From Lysobacteraceae bacterium (lineage in GTDB: Bacteria; Pseudomonadota; Gammaproteobacteria; Xanthomonadales; Xanthomonadaceae): a stretch of 64,000 nt of DNA. The position numbers and the translations under genes were made by a program. The stretch lies in the NCBI GenBank assembly GCA_016789405.1, contig JAEUPQ010000015.1, positions 186,001-250,000 of the forward strand. Direction: 5' to 3'. A model generated the notes under the pieces. The model had not been told where the DNA came from. It saw only the letters and a list, made by a program, of their open reading frames with translations, and did not search any database. This document shows, piece after piece, positions 26,539-35,890 of the stretch (position 1 is its first letter; every line of letters begins with the position of its first letter).

Positions 26539-27255
26539 TCAGTCGGCGTCGCTGCCCAGCCAGCGATACAGGTAGCCGCCGATCAGGCCGCCGAGGATCG
26601 GCGCCAGCCAGAACAGCCAGAGCTGTTGCAGCGCGCCACTGCCGACGAAGACAGCCACGCCGGTGGAACGTGCAGGGTTCACCGACGTATTCGTCACCGG
26701 GATGCTGATCAGGTGGATGAGGGTGAGCGCAAGGCCGATGGCGATCGGCGCGAAGCCCGCCGGCGCACGCTTGTGGGTGGCGCCGAGGATGACGACCAGG
26801 AAGAACGCGGTCAGCACGACCTCGCACAGGAACGCGGCCGCGACCGCGTAGCCGCCGGGTGACAGTGCGTCGTAGCCATTCGTGGCGAATGCCCCTGCGG
26901 CAGTTGGGTCGATCGAGAAATCCGCCTGACCGCTGGCGATCTGGAACAGCACGAAACCTGCTGCGATCGCGCCGGCCACCTGCGCCACGATGTAGGCCGG
27001 CAGGTCCTTCGCTGCGAATCGACCGCCGGCCCAGAGCCCGAAACTGACGGCCGGATTGAAGTGTCCGCCCGAGATATGTCCCAGCGCATAGGCGCCGGTC
27101 AGCACCGTCAGGCCGAAGGCCAGCGACACGCCGAGCAGACCGATGCCCAGCGGATTGCCCTCGCCACCGAAATTCGCGGCCAGCACCGCGCTGCCGCAAC
27201 CACCGAACACAAGCCAGAACGTGCCGATGAACTCGGCGCTCAATCGCTTCAGCAT
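26539..27255 (-). CDS. aqpZ: Aquaporin Z
   Basis: 238 residues, six membrane helices and both NPA boxes: GHFNPAVS and SVNPARS. The selectivity-filter residues expected of water channels are visible (His in TLIHLISI, Thr in VTNTS, Arg after the second NPA). AGGAGG precedes the ATG. It conducts water across the inner membrane during osmotic change. Confidence 0.95.
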   Translation of the reverse strand: MLKRLSAEFIGTFWLVFGGCGSAVLAANFGGEGNPLGIGLLGVSLAFGLTVLTGAYALGHISGGHFNPAVSFGLWAGGRFAAKDLPAYIVAQVAGAIAAGFVLFQIASGQADFSIDPTAAGAFATNGYDALSPGGYAVAAAFLCEVVLTAFFLVVILGATHKRAPAGFAPIAIGLALTLIHLISIPVTNTSVNPARSTGVAVFVGSGALQQLWLFWLAPILGGLIGGYLYRWLGSDAD

Positions 27256-27361
27256 GTCGATCCTCCTGTCATGTACTGCCGGGAGCCGCCCGGGGAACGG
27301 GCGGCGGAAGCGGTGCGAATGGCTTGCCAGTCCGGATCGGCGGCGGGAACGTCCTTGCGGA

Positions 27362-27841
27362 TCAGTCCTCGTAGTTCGGGAACGGCAGGCTCACCACGTA
27401 TTCCTGGTATTTCGCGAGCGTCGCCGGATCCTTCGCGCGCAGCGACACGTGCACGACGCGATCATCGGCGATGGGGATGAGGGTTTCGCGGATCAGGACG
27501 TCCGGCTGGCTCGGCAACTTGCTGCTGTACCAATGCAGCTCGCGGCCGTTGAGCGTGGATTCCTCGGCGCGATCCGGGCGGCGTGGCTTGAAGGGCGATT
27601 CGCGACTGATCGTCAACGCGAAGGCTTCATCGCCACCTTCCTGCACCAGCGCTCGGCACACCAGCAGATCGGGAAGGCGCATTGCCTCCCAGCGAAGGAG
27701 GTCTGCCGTGGCAGCCGGGAAACCCGGGCAGTCCTCGAAATTGGTCCAGGGGGCGGTCTGGGCGTGGGCGTTTCCTGCCCAGAGGCCGGCCATCAACAGC
27801 AGACAGGCCGGTGTCCTCAGGAACGATGCCATCGAATTCAC
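27362..27841 (-). CDS. Secreted hypothetical protein, paralogue B flanking aqpZ
   Basis: 159 residues from a GTG at 27841, seven bases after GGAG; the ATG at 27832 is too far from it. Signal peptide [16 protein letters not shown] to NAHAQ. The mature part matches paralogue A across its length ([36 protein letters not shown]). Function unknown; aqpZ lies between the two copies. Confidence 0.7.
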   Translation of the reverse strand: MNSMASFLRTPACLLLMAGLWAGNAHAQTAPWTNFEDCPGFPAATADLLRWEAMRLPDLLVCRALVQEGGDEAFALTISRESPFKPRRPDRAEESTLNGRELHWYSSKLPSQPDVLIRETLIPIADDRVVHVSLRAKDPATLAKYQEYVVSLPFPNYED

Positions 27842-27962
27842 TACGGGTCTCCATGGTGGCGAACGGTGTTGCCTCCGTGCTGGGTGGGGGGAGGTCCTTC
27901 ACGCCCGAACATAAGCCACGCCGGCCCGCGTGACCAGTGGTTCCGGGAATTTTCGTTCTAGC

Positions 27963-27978
27963 GCGCCGGCAGATGCCG
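27963..27978. repeat. Short inverted repeat downstream of ypjD
   Basis: GCCGGCA / TGCCGGC around GA, seven bases after the ypjD stop. Could act as a weak terminator; no T-run. A near-identical hairpin lies at 54173-54189. Confidence 0.4.
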
Positions 27979-27985
27979 GCATCGA

Positions 27986-28774
27986 TCAGCGCCGGCCCAG
28001 GATCAGTTCGAGCACCAGGTTGCTGCCGAAGAAGGCCAGCACCAGCAGGACCATCGCGCCCAATGTCCAGCGCACGGCCTTGGCGCCGCGCCAGCCCTGC
28101 AGGCGTCGTCCGAGCAGCAGGGCGCCAAAGGCCAGCCACGACATCACGCTGAACACGGTCTTGTGTGCCAGATGCTGCGCCATCAGGTCTTCCACGAACA
28201 GCACGCCGGTGAGCAGCGTGGCGGTCAGCAGCGCGAAACCGACCGTGATCGTGCGGAACAGCAGGGTTTCCAGCTCCACCAGCGGCGGCAGCGCGCGCAG
28301 CCAGCCGCGCAGGCGGTGCTGGCGCAGCGCACGCTCCTGCAGCAGCGACAGTATGGCCAGCACGGATGCGAGCGCCAGGGTGGCGTAGGCGAGCAGGGCG
28401 CACCAGACATGCAACTGGACTTGCCAGCCCATGACCTGCGGATCCTGTCGTCCGACCAGGCCGTAGCCGATCGCCACGGCTGCCGCGATCGGGAAGACGA
28501 TGACGCCCAGCGCCGCCATCCGTCCGCGCACGCCCACCAGCACGGTGAGCAGGGCCATGCCCAGCCCGACCAGCGACAGAGCCGAGAAGAAGTGCAGGTT
28601 CGCGCCGCCGGCGTCGTGCCAGGCGCGCAGGTGTGCCGTGCCATGCACCATCACCGCAGCGGCCGGCGTCAGCCACAGCGCCGCCGGTACCGATGGCCCC
28701 AAGGTCGCCAGTCGACGGAACAGCAAGCCGGTCGCGGCGAGGTAGAGGACGGCGGCGATGAGAACGATTGTCAT
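27986..28774 (-). CDS. ypjD: Inner membrane protein YpjD (CcsA/CcmC-like cytochrome assembly family)
   Basis: 262 residues with about eight membrane helices and family features such as VHGTAHLRAWHD, WQVQLHVWCALLAYATLALAS and LAHKTVFSVMSWLAFGALL, carrying the conserved histidines. YpjD is the usual neighbour of ffh in proteobacteria; its exact role is unsettled. Divergent from ffh. Confidence 0.88.
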   Translation of the reverse strand: MTIVLIAAVLYLAATGLLFRRLATLGPSVPAALWLTPAAAVMVHGTAHLRAWHDAGGANLHFFSALSLVGLGMALLTVLVGVRGRMAALGVIVFPIAAAVAIGYGLVGRQDPQVMGWQVQLHVWCALLAYATLALASVLAILSLLQERALRQHRLRGWLRALPPLVELETLLFRTITVGFALLTATLLTGVLFVEDLMAQHLAHKTVFSVMSWLAFGALLLGRRLQGWRGAKAVRWTLGAMVLLVLAFFGSNLVLELILGRR

Positions 28775-28814
28775 CCGGGCAGTGTCGCACAGGCCGGTCG
28801 TCCGGCGCAGGGCA

Positions 28815-28820
28815 TATAAT
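28815..28820 (+). promoter_or_regulatory. -10 box of ffh
   Basis: Consensus TATAAT in GGCATATAATCGCCG, 29 bases before the ffh start. -35 not evident. Confidence 0.6.
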
Positions 28821-28849
28821 CGCCGTTTTTCCACCAGCGGCGGCCCCTC

Positions 28850-30226
28850 ATGTTCGAATCCCTCACCCAGCGTCTGTCCGGCACCATCGAGCGCCTGCGT
28901 GGTCGCGGCCGGCTGACCGAGGAGAACATCCGCGAGGCCACGCGCGAAGTGCGCATCGCACTGCTCGAGGCCGACGTCGCGCTGCCTGTCGTGCAGGCGC
29001 TGATCGAGCGCATCAAGGTACGCGCGGTCGGTCAGGAAGTGCTGAAGTCGCTGACCCCGGGCCAGGCGCTGATCAAGGTCGTCCGCGATGAACTGACCGC
29101 CGTCATGGGCTCGGCCGCGTCCGACCTCAACCTCAACGTCCCGGCGCCGGCGGTCATCCTCATGGCCGGCCTGCAGGGCGCGGGCAAGACGACCACGGTC
29201 GGCAAGCTTGCCAAGCACCTCAAGGAAAAGCGCAAGAAAAAGGTGATGGTCGTGTCGGCCGACGTGTATCGCCCGGCCGCGATCGAGCAGCTCAAGACCC
29301 TCGCACAGCAGGTCGACGTGCTGTTCTTCCCCTCGGATCCGTCGCAGAAGCCGGAAGCCATCGTCAAGGCGGCGATCGACGATGCGAAGAAGTCCTACGT
29401 CGACGTGCTGATCGTCGATACCGCCGGCCGCCTCGCCATCGACGAAGCGATGATGGCCGAGATCAAGGTGCTGCATGCGGCGGTGAATCCGGTCGAGACC
29501 CTGTTCGTCGTCGACTCGATGACCGGCCAGGACGCCGCGACCACCGCGAAGGCCTTCAGCGAGGCGCTGCCGCTCACCGGCGTCGTGCTGACCAAGACCG
29601 ATGGCGACGCGCGCGGCGGTGCAGCACTGAGCGTGCGCTACATCACCGGCCGCCCGATCAAGTTCATCGGCGTGGGCGAGAAGCCCGACGGCTTGGACGT
29701 GTTCCATCCCGATCGTGTCGCCAGCCGCATCCTCGACATGGGCGACGTGCTGTCGCTGGTGGAGCAGGTCGAGCAGCAGGTCGACAAGGACAAGGCGCAG
29801 AAGCTCGCCGAGAAGGTCGCCAAGGGCAAGAAGTTCGACCTCAACGACATGCGCGACCAGCTCGAGCAGATGCAGAACATGGGCGGCCTCAGCGGCCTCA
29901 TGGACAAGCTGCCGGGCATGGGGCAGATCCCGGATTCGGTGAAGAACCAGGTCACCGGCAAGGAAGTGCCGCGGATGATCGCGATCATCAACTCGATGAC
30001 GAAGAAGGAGCGCCGCAATCCCACGTTGCTCAATGGTTCGCGTCGCGCCCGCATCGCCAAGGGCGCCGGCATGACCCCGGCCGACGTCAACAAGCTGATG
30101 AAGCAGTACCAGCAGATGGAAAAGATGATGAGCAAGCTCGGCAGCGGCGGCATGAAGGGCCTGATGCGGGGCATGCGCGGGATGATGGGCGGCGGCATGG
30201 GCCGCGGCGGGATGCCGTTCCGCTGA
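28850..30226 (+). CDS. ffh: Signal recognition particle protein Ffh
   Basis: 458 residues: helical N domain, GTPase G domain with GLQGAGKTTTVGKLA, DTAGR and TKTDGDARGG, and a Met-rich M domain that ends in a glycine/methionine-rich tail (GMRGMMGGGMGRGG). It binds 4.5S RNA and signal sequences and delivers ribosomes to FtsY. Length matches E. coli (453). Confidence 0.98.
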   Translation: MFESLTQRLSGTIERLRGRGRLTEENIREATREVRIALLEADVALPVVQALIERIKVRAVGQEVLKSLTPGQALIKVVRDELTAVMGSAASDLNLNVPAPAVILMAGLQGAGKTTTVGKLAKHLKEKRKKKVMVVSADVYRPAAIEQLKTLAQQVDVLFFPSDPSQKPEAIVKAAIDDAKKSYVDVLIVDTAGRLAIDEAMMAEIKVLHAAVNPVETLFVVDSMTGQDAATTAKAFSEALPLTGVVLTKTDGDARGGAALSVRYITGRPIKFIGVGEKPDGLDVFHPDRVASRILDMGDVLSLVEQVEQQVDKDKAQKLAEKVAKGKKFDLNDMRDQLEQMQNMGGLSGLMDKLPGMGQIPDSVKNQVTGKEVPRMIAIINSMTKKERRNPTLLNGSRRARIAKGAGMTPADVNKLMKQYQQMEKMMSKLGSGGMKGLMRGMRGMMGGGMGRGGMPFR

Positions 30227-30259
30227 TCGGGCGGGGTTTCCCTGACGGTTTCGGCCCGC

Positions 30260-30265
30260 TATAAT
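30260..30265 (+). promoter_or_regulatory. -10 box of rpsP operon
   Basis: TATAAT followed by TGCGGG; a possible -35 TTTCCC lies 17 bases upstream. Starts about 48 bases before rpsP. Confidence 0.55.
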
Positions 30266-30313
30266 TGCGGGATTACCCTGCCATCCCGGCAGCTGGGCAA
30301 CACCGAGAGACTC

Positions 30314-30580
30314 ATGGTCAAGATCCGCCTTACCCGTGGCGGCGCGAAGAAGCGCCCCTTCTACCACATCATCGTCACCGACAGCCGCAGCTCGCGTGAC
30401 GGCCGCAACATCGAGCGCCTGGGTTACTACAACCCGATCGCCGCCGGCAACGAAAAGCGCGTGGAGCTCGACATCGAGCGCACCAAGCACTGGATCGGCC
30501 ATGGCGCGCAGCTGACCGACAAGGTCGCCGATCTTTACAAGCAGGCCCAGAAGGCCGCTGCCGCCCAGGCCCAGGCCTGA
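30314..30580 (+). CDS. rpsP: 30S ribosomal protein S16
   Basis: 88 residues: [38 protein letters not shown]. Classic first gene of rpsP-rimM-trmD-rplS. The tail is alanine/glutamine-rich. Confidence 0.98.
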   Translation: MVKIRLTRGGAKKRPFYHIIVTDSRSSRDGRNIERLGYYNPIAAGNEKRVELDIERTKHWIGHGAQLTDKVADLYKQAQKAAAAQAQA

Positions 30581-30633
30581 GGCACCCCGGCCGCGCGGAT
30601 CGCGCGGCCGAACCTGAACTTCCAGGTTTCTGC

Positions 30634-31146
30634 ATGACCGACCCGACGCGCCGCATCCTGGTAGGCAGGATCCACGGCGCGTTTGGCGTTCGTGGCGAAG
30701 TGAAACTTGAATCGATGACCGAGCCCCAGGGCAACCTGGTCCGGTACCAGCCCTGGATCCTGCGCGATGCGGCCGGCCGCGAGCGCGAGATATCCGGCGC
30801 CAAGGCGCGTGCCGGTGGCAAGGGCCTGATCGGAACGCTGCCCGGCATCGAGGACCGTGATGCTGCGGACGCCCTGCGAGGCGCCGAGCTGTACGTTCCG
30901 CGCAGCGCATTGCCGCCGCCGAGGGATGGCGAGTTCTACTGGATCGATCTCGAAGGCCTCCGCGTCGAGAATCTGGAGGGCGTCGACTTCGGCCGCGCGG
31001 CCTTCGTCTTCTCGAACGGTGCAAATGACGTCCTGTTGGTCCGAGGCGACCGCGAGCGCATGATTCCCTGGGTCCGCCCCGATTTCGTGCGGGAGCTGGA
31101 TTTCGAAGGCGGCCGTATCGTGGTCGACTGGGACGCGGATTTCTGA
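30634..31146 (+). CDS. rimM: 16S rRNA processing protein RimM
   Basis: 170 residues. The N-terminal RimM domain has [14 protein letters not shown]; the PRC-barrel half has [13 protein letters not shown] and [10 protein letters not shown], then IPWV. It helps mature the 30S subunit and binds S19. Somewhat divergent in the loop before GANDV. Part of the rpsP operon, 53 bases after rpsP. Confidence 0.95.
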   Translation: MTDPTRRILVGRIHGAFGVRGEVKLESMTEPQGNLVRYQPWILRDAAGREREISGAKARAGGKGLIGTLPGIEDRDAADALRGAELYVPRSALPPPRDGEFYWIDLEGLRVENLEGVDFGRAAFVFSNGANDVLLVRGDRERMIPWVRPDFVRELDFEGGRIVVDWDADF

Positions 31147-31199
31147 TCCCCCTGCGCCTTGCCGTGGTCACGGCTTCGGTGCTTTCGTGCAGGACTGTC

Positions 31200-31991
31200 A
31201 TGCGCATCGACCTCCTCAGCCTGTTTCCCGAATTCGTTGCCCAAGTGGCTGGCCACGGCGTGGTCGGCCGGGCGCAGGAGCGCGGGCTGCTCTCGATCCA
31301 TGGCTGGAACCCGCGTGACTTCGCCGAAGGCAATTACCGCCGGGTCGACGACCGCCCGTTCGGTGGCGGTCCCGGCATGGTGATGATGATCGAGCCCCTC
31401 CGCGCCGCATTGGCGGCTGCGCGGGCGGCCGATCCGCGGCCGGTTCGGGTGATCTACATGAGTCCACAAGGCGCCCCCCTGACCCAGGCCAAGGCTCGCG
31501 AACTGGCCAGCCTGGAGCGCATGGTCCTGTTGTGCGGTCGCTACGAGGGCGTGGACGAGCGTTTCCTGCAGGCCGAGGTCGACGAAGAACTGTCGATCGG
31601 CGATTACGTGCTCTCGGGCGGTGAACTGGCGGCGGCGGTGGTGATCGACGCAACCGCACGCCTGCTCCCCGGCGCCCTGAATGATGCCGAGTCCGCCGTC
31701 CAGGACAGCTTCGAAGGCGAGGGCGGCCTGCTGGACTGCCCGCACTACACCCGGCCGCTGGAGCACCCGTTCGGGACCGTGCCGCCGGTGTTGCTGTCGG
31801 GAAACCACGCCGAAATCGCGAAATGGCGACGCATGCAGTCGCTGGGGCGGACCTGGCTGCGGCGGCCTGAGCTGATCGACCGGGACGGTTTGTCGAAACA
31901 TGATCGGAAGCTTCTGGATGCCTTTCTGGCAGGGCAGACGGCCGGCCCGGACGAGGGCACCGGCAATCCGCCGGGGACGCCTAACCCCTAG
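31200..31991 (+). CDS. trmD: tRNA (guanine37-N1)-methyltransferase TrmD
   Basis: 263 residues starting [12 protein letters not shown], with AGGA upstream; the ATG 12 codons earlier is less likely. Knot motifs: [27 protein letters not shown] and [14 protein letters not shown]. It methylates G37 of tRNAs to prevent frameshifting. Confidence 0.97.
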   Translation: MRIDLLSLFPEFVAQVAGHGVVGRAQERGLLSIHGWNPRDFAEGNYRRVDDRPFGGGPGMVMMIEPLRAALAAARAADPRPVRVIYMSPQGAPLTQAKARELASLERMVLLCGRYEGVDERFLQAEVDEELSIGDYVLSGGELAAAVVIDATARLLPGALNDAESAVQDSFEGEGGLLDCPHYTRPLEHPFGTVPPVLLSGNHAEIAKWRRMQSLGRTWLRRPELIDRDGLSKHDRKLLDAFLAGQTAGPDEGTGNPPGTPNP

Positions 31992-32012
31992 CAGCACAAG
32001 GGATTTCCTGTC

Positions 32013-32018
32013 TATAAT
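32013..32018 (+). promoter_or_regulatory. -10 box of rplS
   Basis: TATAAT followed by GGCGGG, between trmD and rplS, suggesting rplS has its own promoter about 110 bases upstream. Confidence 0.55.
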
Positions 32019-32123
32019 GGCGGGCTTGCGTTTGCAGGCAGATCCACATTCGATGCCATGACGCGGGTCCACGTGCACTCGCGCAACAACATGCCGCTCG
32101 ACGGCACCAACAACAGGCCCACC

Positions 32124-32510
32124 ATGAACAAGCCCTCGCTCAATACGCTGCTGCAGCAGTTCGAAGCCGAACAGATCCAGCGCCAGCTCCCGAACTTCGG
32201 TCCGGGCGACACCGTCATCGTCAACGTCAAGGTCAAGGAAGGCAATCGCGAACGCGTCCAGGCCTACGAAGGCGTTGTCATCGGCAAGAAGAATGCCGGT
32301 CTGAATTCCTCGTTCACCGTCCGCAAGATCTCGCACGGCTACGGCGTCGAGCGCGTGTTCCAGACCCACAGCGCCGCCATCGACTCGGTTGAAGTCAAGC
32401 GCCGCGGCGACGTGCGTGCGGGCAAGCTGTACTACCTGCGCAACCTCACCGGCAAGAAGGCACGCATCAAGGAAGACCTCTCGATGCATACCAAGGCCAA
32501 GGCCGAGTAA
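32124..32510 (+). CDS. rplS: 50S ribosomal protein L19
   Basis: 128 residues from [14 protein letters not shown]. Motifs [40 protein letters not shown] and [17 protein letters not shown] are those of L19. Two in-frame ATGs further upstream are not conserved starts. A strong terminator follows. Confidence 0.98.
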   Translation: MNKPSLNTLLQQFEAEQIQRQLPNFGPGDTVIVNVKVKEGNRERVQAYEGVVIGKKNAGLNSSFTVRKISHGYGVERVFQTHSAAIDSVEVKRRGDVRAGKLYYLRNLTGKKARIKEDLSMHTKAKAE

Positions 32511-32539
32511 TTCGGCGGCCCTGCCAACGAATTCGAAAC

Positions 32540-32567
32540 AGGACGGCCACCTTCGGGTGGCCGTCCT
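32540..32567 (+). terminator. Terminator of rplS with UUCG tetraloop
   Basis: 12-bp perfect stem AGGACGGCCACC / GGTGGCCGTCCT closing a TTCG loop, a very stable hairpin. Following T-run is short (GCGTTGCGG). Confidence 0.8.
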
Positions 32568-32609
32568 GCGTTGCGGGGTTCAGTCGAGCGAGGGGCAATC
32601 GAGCGGGAC

Positions 32610-33395
32610 TCAGCCGCTGATCTTGCTCGCGATCGCCATGACGATGCCGATGGCGAGGCTGATGATGCCGATGACGACGAAATAGCCGATGGAAGTGGCC
32701 AGCGCGCGCAGGAGCGGGCCCACCCAGCGTCCCGGCGCGCGGAACGTGTCCCACAGCGCGAACACCTGGTAGACGAGGAAGAAGGCGCTCATCGCCAGCA
32801 TCAGTGGTCCGAGCATTGGGCTGCCGTTGACCAGCACGTGCACGGGGATGAGCACGAGGTTGATGACGCACATGAAGGCGAAGATGAAGGCATTGATCGC
32901 CAGGTGCTCGCCGTAGCTTCGATGCCGCCCCATGATCAGCCAGCTCATCAATGCGATCAGCGGCAACTGCACGACCAGGCCCAGCGAATAGTTCTGCAGC
33001 AGCGCCTTCATGGTCTCCGTGGCGCCCTTGACCTGCTCCGGCGTCATGCCGGCGGTCATCGGCGTGAAATCGAAATCGAACTTCGCGTAGGCCAATGCGC
33101 ACAGGCCCGCAAGGATCATCAGCAGCGAGAGCGGGTTGAAATAGCGGACGCGATGACCGTCGAGATAGTCGTTCATCGTGCGTCCGGGCCTGGTCGCCAG
33201 CGCGCGGATCGTCAACAGCAAGCCACGGTCGACATGAAACACCGCGTGCGGGATCTCGTGCATCAGGTGCGGCAGGGTCAGTCGGTGTGTCTCGATACGT
33301 TGGCCGCAGGCATGGCAGTAGGCGCCCATGGACGTGATGCCGCAGTTGGCGCACGCGCCATGGTCGTGCGGCACGGATTCGTCATGCTGGTTCAT
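32610..33395 (-). CDS. DUF3667 family membrane protein with zinc ribbon
   Basis: 261 residues. The N-terminus carries a Cys4 ribbon (CANCG then YCHACGQ), followed by the DUF3667 core (LPHLMHEIPHAVFHVDRG, PGRTMNDYLDGHRVRYFNP) and four or five membrane helices. Function unknown. Converges on rplS. Confidence 0.85.
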   Translation of the reverse strand: MNQHDESVPHDHGACANCGITSMGAYCHACGQRIETHRLTLPHLMHEIPHAVFHVDRGLLLTIRALATRPGRTMNDYLDGHRVRYFNPLSLLMILAGLCALAYAKFDFDFTPMTAGMTPEQVKGATETMKALLQNYSLGLVVQLPLIALMSWLIMGRHRSYGEHLAINAFIFAFMCVINLVLIPVHVLVNGSPMLGPLMLAMSAFFLVYQVFALWDTFRAPGRWVGPLLRALATSIGYFVVIGIISLAIGIVMAIASKISG

Positions 33396-33459
33396 TCCAC
33401 CTGTTCCGGACGTGCTGTTCCCCGTCGCCGACTATAGCCGATCGTCCGGAGCGCTTCGG

Positions 33460-34488
33460 TCAGCGCCTGGGTTCGCAGTCGGCTTGTTCGTCGCGCCCGA
33501 ACAGGCCGCCGAGGAACCCTTTCTCCTCGCACGGCGGTTTCTTCGGCTTCGGCGGTGCCGGTGTGCGTCGCGCGAGCGCAGCCTGCTTCGCTTCCCTGGC
33601 CTGTGCGTATTTCGCGCGCAATTGCGGCAGGATGGCCAGCGCCGCTTTTTCGCCTTCGACGATCGCGCGCGCCCGCTGTTCGAAATCAGCAGGGCCGATG
33701 TCGTTCACGCGCGGCCGGATGACGATGTCCGCACGAGCGAGTTCCTGCTCGCCCAGCTTCTGGCCCATGATCGTGATGGTCTGGTTGACCACGCCCAGCA
33801 GGTTTTCGGGCGTCTTGCCGGTCACCCGGGTGGAGATGTCCACCGCGATGACGAAATCCGCGCCGAGCTGGCGTGCTGCGTCCACCGGGACCGGGCTGAC
33901 CAGTCCACCGTCGACATAGAGCGCTTCACCGATCTTCACTGGCTCGAACACACCGGGAACGCTGCATGAGGCACGCACGGCCTGGCCGACGTTGCCGCGC
34001 ACGAAGATCGTGCGCTGGCCGGTGGCGAGCTGGGTGGCGACGGCCGCGAAGGGTTTCTTCATCTTGTCGAACGCGCGCTGCCCGATCGTGCGGTTGACGT
34101 AGTCCTGCAGCGCCTGGCCCTTGAGCACGCCGCCGGAGAACAGGCTGACGTCGCGGATGCTGGCTTCATCCAGTGCCACGGCGTGCTGCTGCATCTGGAA
34201 GGCATCCATGCCGCTCGCGTAGAGCGCGCCGACCACGCTGCCGGCGCTGGTGCCCGATACGACCTCGGGCTTGAAGCCGTTGGCTTCGAGCATCTTGATC
34301 ACGCCGATATGGGCGAAGCCCTTGGCCGCGCCGCCGCCCAATGCGATGCCCAGGCGGATCTTCACCGGCTGCGGCGCCGGGACCGGCGTCGCGACCGATG
34401 CGGCAGGCGTGGGACGGGTGTTGTCCTGGCCACACCCTGCGAGCAGGGTCAGCGACAAGGCGAGGGTGAAGCAGCGCAGCGAGCTCAT
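33460..34488 (-). CDS. Patatin-like phospholipase lipoprotein (RssA-like)
   Basis: 342 residues with a lipoprotein signal (LTLLAGC). Patatin signatures: GIALGGGAAKGFAHIGVI, nucleophile in GTSAGS and catalytic Asp in YVDGGLVSPVP. The tail (last ~50 residues) is Lys/Pro/Ala-rich with CEEKGFLGGLFG. An envelope-anchored lipid acyl hydrolase is likely; the substrate is unknown. Confidence 0.88.
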   Translation of the reverse strand: MSSLRCFTLALSLTLLAGCGQDNTRPTPAASVATPVPAPQPVKIRLGIALGGGAAKGFAHIGVIKMLEANGFKPEVVSGTSAGSVVGALYASGMDAFQMQQHAVALDEASIRDVSLFSGGVLKGQALQDYVNRTIGQRAFDKMKKPFAAVATQLATGQRTIFVRGNVGQAVRASCSVPGVFEPVKIGEALYVDGGLVSPVPVDAARQLGADFVIAVDISTRVTGKTPENLLGVVNQTITIMGQKLGEQELARADIVIRPRVNDIGPADFEQRARAIVEGEKAALAILPQLRAKYAQAREAKQAALARRTPAPPKPKKPPCEEKGFLGGLFGRDEQADCEPRR

Positions 34489-34615
34489 TCGGACCAGAGT
34501 GCGGGACGGAGCGACGGGGTCGCTATCATCGCAGCCCCGCCGGTCCCCCGGAACTGCCGGAAGCTGCCACCGCCGCCCCGTGGTTCATGCTCGGGGGCAC
34601 GATGGGATGCTGCGA

Positions 34616-35224
34616 TCAGGACGCCAGCAGCGCCTGGCGGATTTCCCGTGGCAGCTGGATCGCGCGGGCGAATGCCTCGGCATTGTCATTGAAGGCTTTG
34701 CAGGTCTTTTCCGGGGTCATGCTTCGTGCCTGTGCGATGTCGCGCATGTCCTGTTCGATCATCCGTTGCATCGCGGGTCCCAGCAGCGTGGCGAAAGATT
34801 CCGGTGAACGTCCTTGCTCGGCATAGATGGCCCGGGCTTTCGACAGCTCTTCGGCATGGATGCGTTCGTAGGCCGATGCGAAACCGTCGATATCGACGCC
34901 GAGCTGCTTGCAATGCGCCTGTCGTACCCGCGTGTTCATGAAATAGGAGCCGAAGGCGGCTTCGGCGGCCATCCTGGATCGCTGCGCCGGAGAACCGTCG
35001 CGCATGGTTTCGCCGGCCCTGGCGGCGGCGACTTTCTTCATCGCGTCGGTCTGCGACATGCCTGGGTGCATCCGGGCCGCGTCTTCGCGGACCTTGTCGA
35101 CACGGGCCGCGATATCGGCCGCAGTCGGCTGGTTCCGTTTTGCCATCCATTTCATCCCTTCGTACCCGGCCAGCCCGATGGCTGCGATGCCGATCAGGAT
35201 CACGATGATGCCGGCGTTCTTCAT
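34616..35224 (-). CDS. Membrane-anchored hypothetical protein
   Basis: 202 residues. One N-terminal helix (GIIVILIGIAAIGLAGYEGM) and a helical extracytoplasmic part with two cysteines (QAHCKQLG and EKTCKAFND), possibly a disulfide. No family recognised. It is 42 bases downstream of the gene at 35267 and may be cotranscribed with it. Confidence 0.6.
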   Translation of the reverse strand: MKNAGIIVILIGIAAIGLAGYEGMKWMAKRNQPTAADIAARVDKVREDAARMHPGMSQTDAMKKVAAARAGETMRDGSPAQRSRMAAEAAFGSYFMNTRVRQAHCKQLGVDIDGFASAYERIHAEELSKARAIYAEQGRSPESFATLLGPAMQRMIEQDMRDIAQARSMTPEKTCKAFNDNAEAFARAIQLPREIRQALLAS

Positions 35225-35266
35225 CTGCGGGTCTCCGAAATCAGGGCTGCGTGCCGGTCAAGGATC

Positions 35267-35890
35267 TCATTGTTCGACGTAGCGGTAACGCAGGACTTTC
35301 AGCGCCACCGCATTGAGCCGATCGAGGCTGGATTTCAATTCGTCATCCGTGAGCGGCGCCACGGCATCCTGTCGCTCGCGGATCCTGAAGAGCTCGACAT
35401 CGGCACGGTGCTCCGCAAGTTCGCCCAGCGACTGTGCACCGGAGAAGCGCGCACCGGTCGAGGTCTGTTCGAAATGCTCGGCGAAGAGCGCACAGAGCCC
35501 GCCCAGCATCGTCACCACCGCCGTGCAGAGCGAGACGATCTCCTTCGACGCTTCGCTGCCCTTGAACAGCAAGGCGACGAGCGCAGTGGCTGCGCCGGCG
35601 ATGGTGGAGGCGAGGGCGCCGCCCAGCCGGATGGTGCGCACGCGCCGCATGCGCGCCTTCATCTCGACGAGGAGGGCTTCGATATCGACGACCAGACCAT
35701 CCGCTGTCGCGCGTGCGAGGCCCAGGGCGGCTTCGCGCTTGAAGGCAGGATCCGGCGCCGATCGGCTGGGCGTCCCGAGCTTCATCGCTCCTGACAACAG
35801 GTTGGTGGCGTCCGGATGCGCCGCACGCAGCGCGGTCAGCGCGTCGGGGTCGGATCGTTCGAGGTAGCCCGCCAGCACATGCCACGTCAT
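35267..35890 (-). CDS. Two-helix membrane protein coupled to the upstream envelope protein
   Basis: 207 residues. Residues 1-88 are soluble and helical with an ALTALRAAHPDA start; two membrane helices follow (about 89-109 and 117-138) with a very short loop, and residues 140-205 form a charged helical tail (EHRADVELFRIRERQD). The helical-hairpin-plus-helix layout resembles SLATT-type two-TM effectors, but I cannot prove membership. Its ATG overlaps the stop of the 622-residue gene (ATGA), so expression is tied to it. Confidence 0.6.
   Translation of the reverse strand: MTWHVLAGYLERSDPDALTALRAAHPDATNLLSGAMKLGTPSRSAPDPAFKREAALGLARATADGLVVDIEALLVEMKARMRRVRTIRLGGALASTIAGAATALVALLFKGSEASKEIVSLCTAVVTMLGGLCALFAEHFEQTSTGARFSGAQSLGELAEHRADVELFRIRERQDAVAPLTDDELKSSLDRLNAVALKVLRYRYVEQ

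Noticed and set aside
27986..31333. A 1115-codon open frame on the minus strand antisense to ffh, rpsP, rimM and part of trmD
   Set aside because: Only its last 262 codons (ypjD) are protein-like. The rest mirrors codon bias in GC-rich genes on the other strand.
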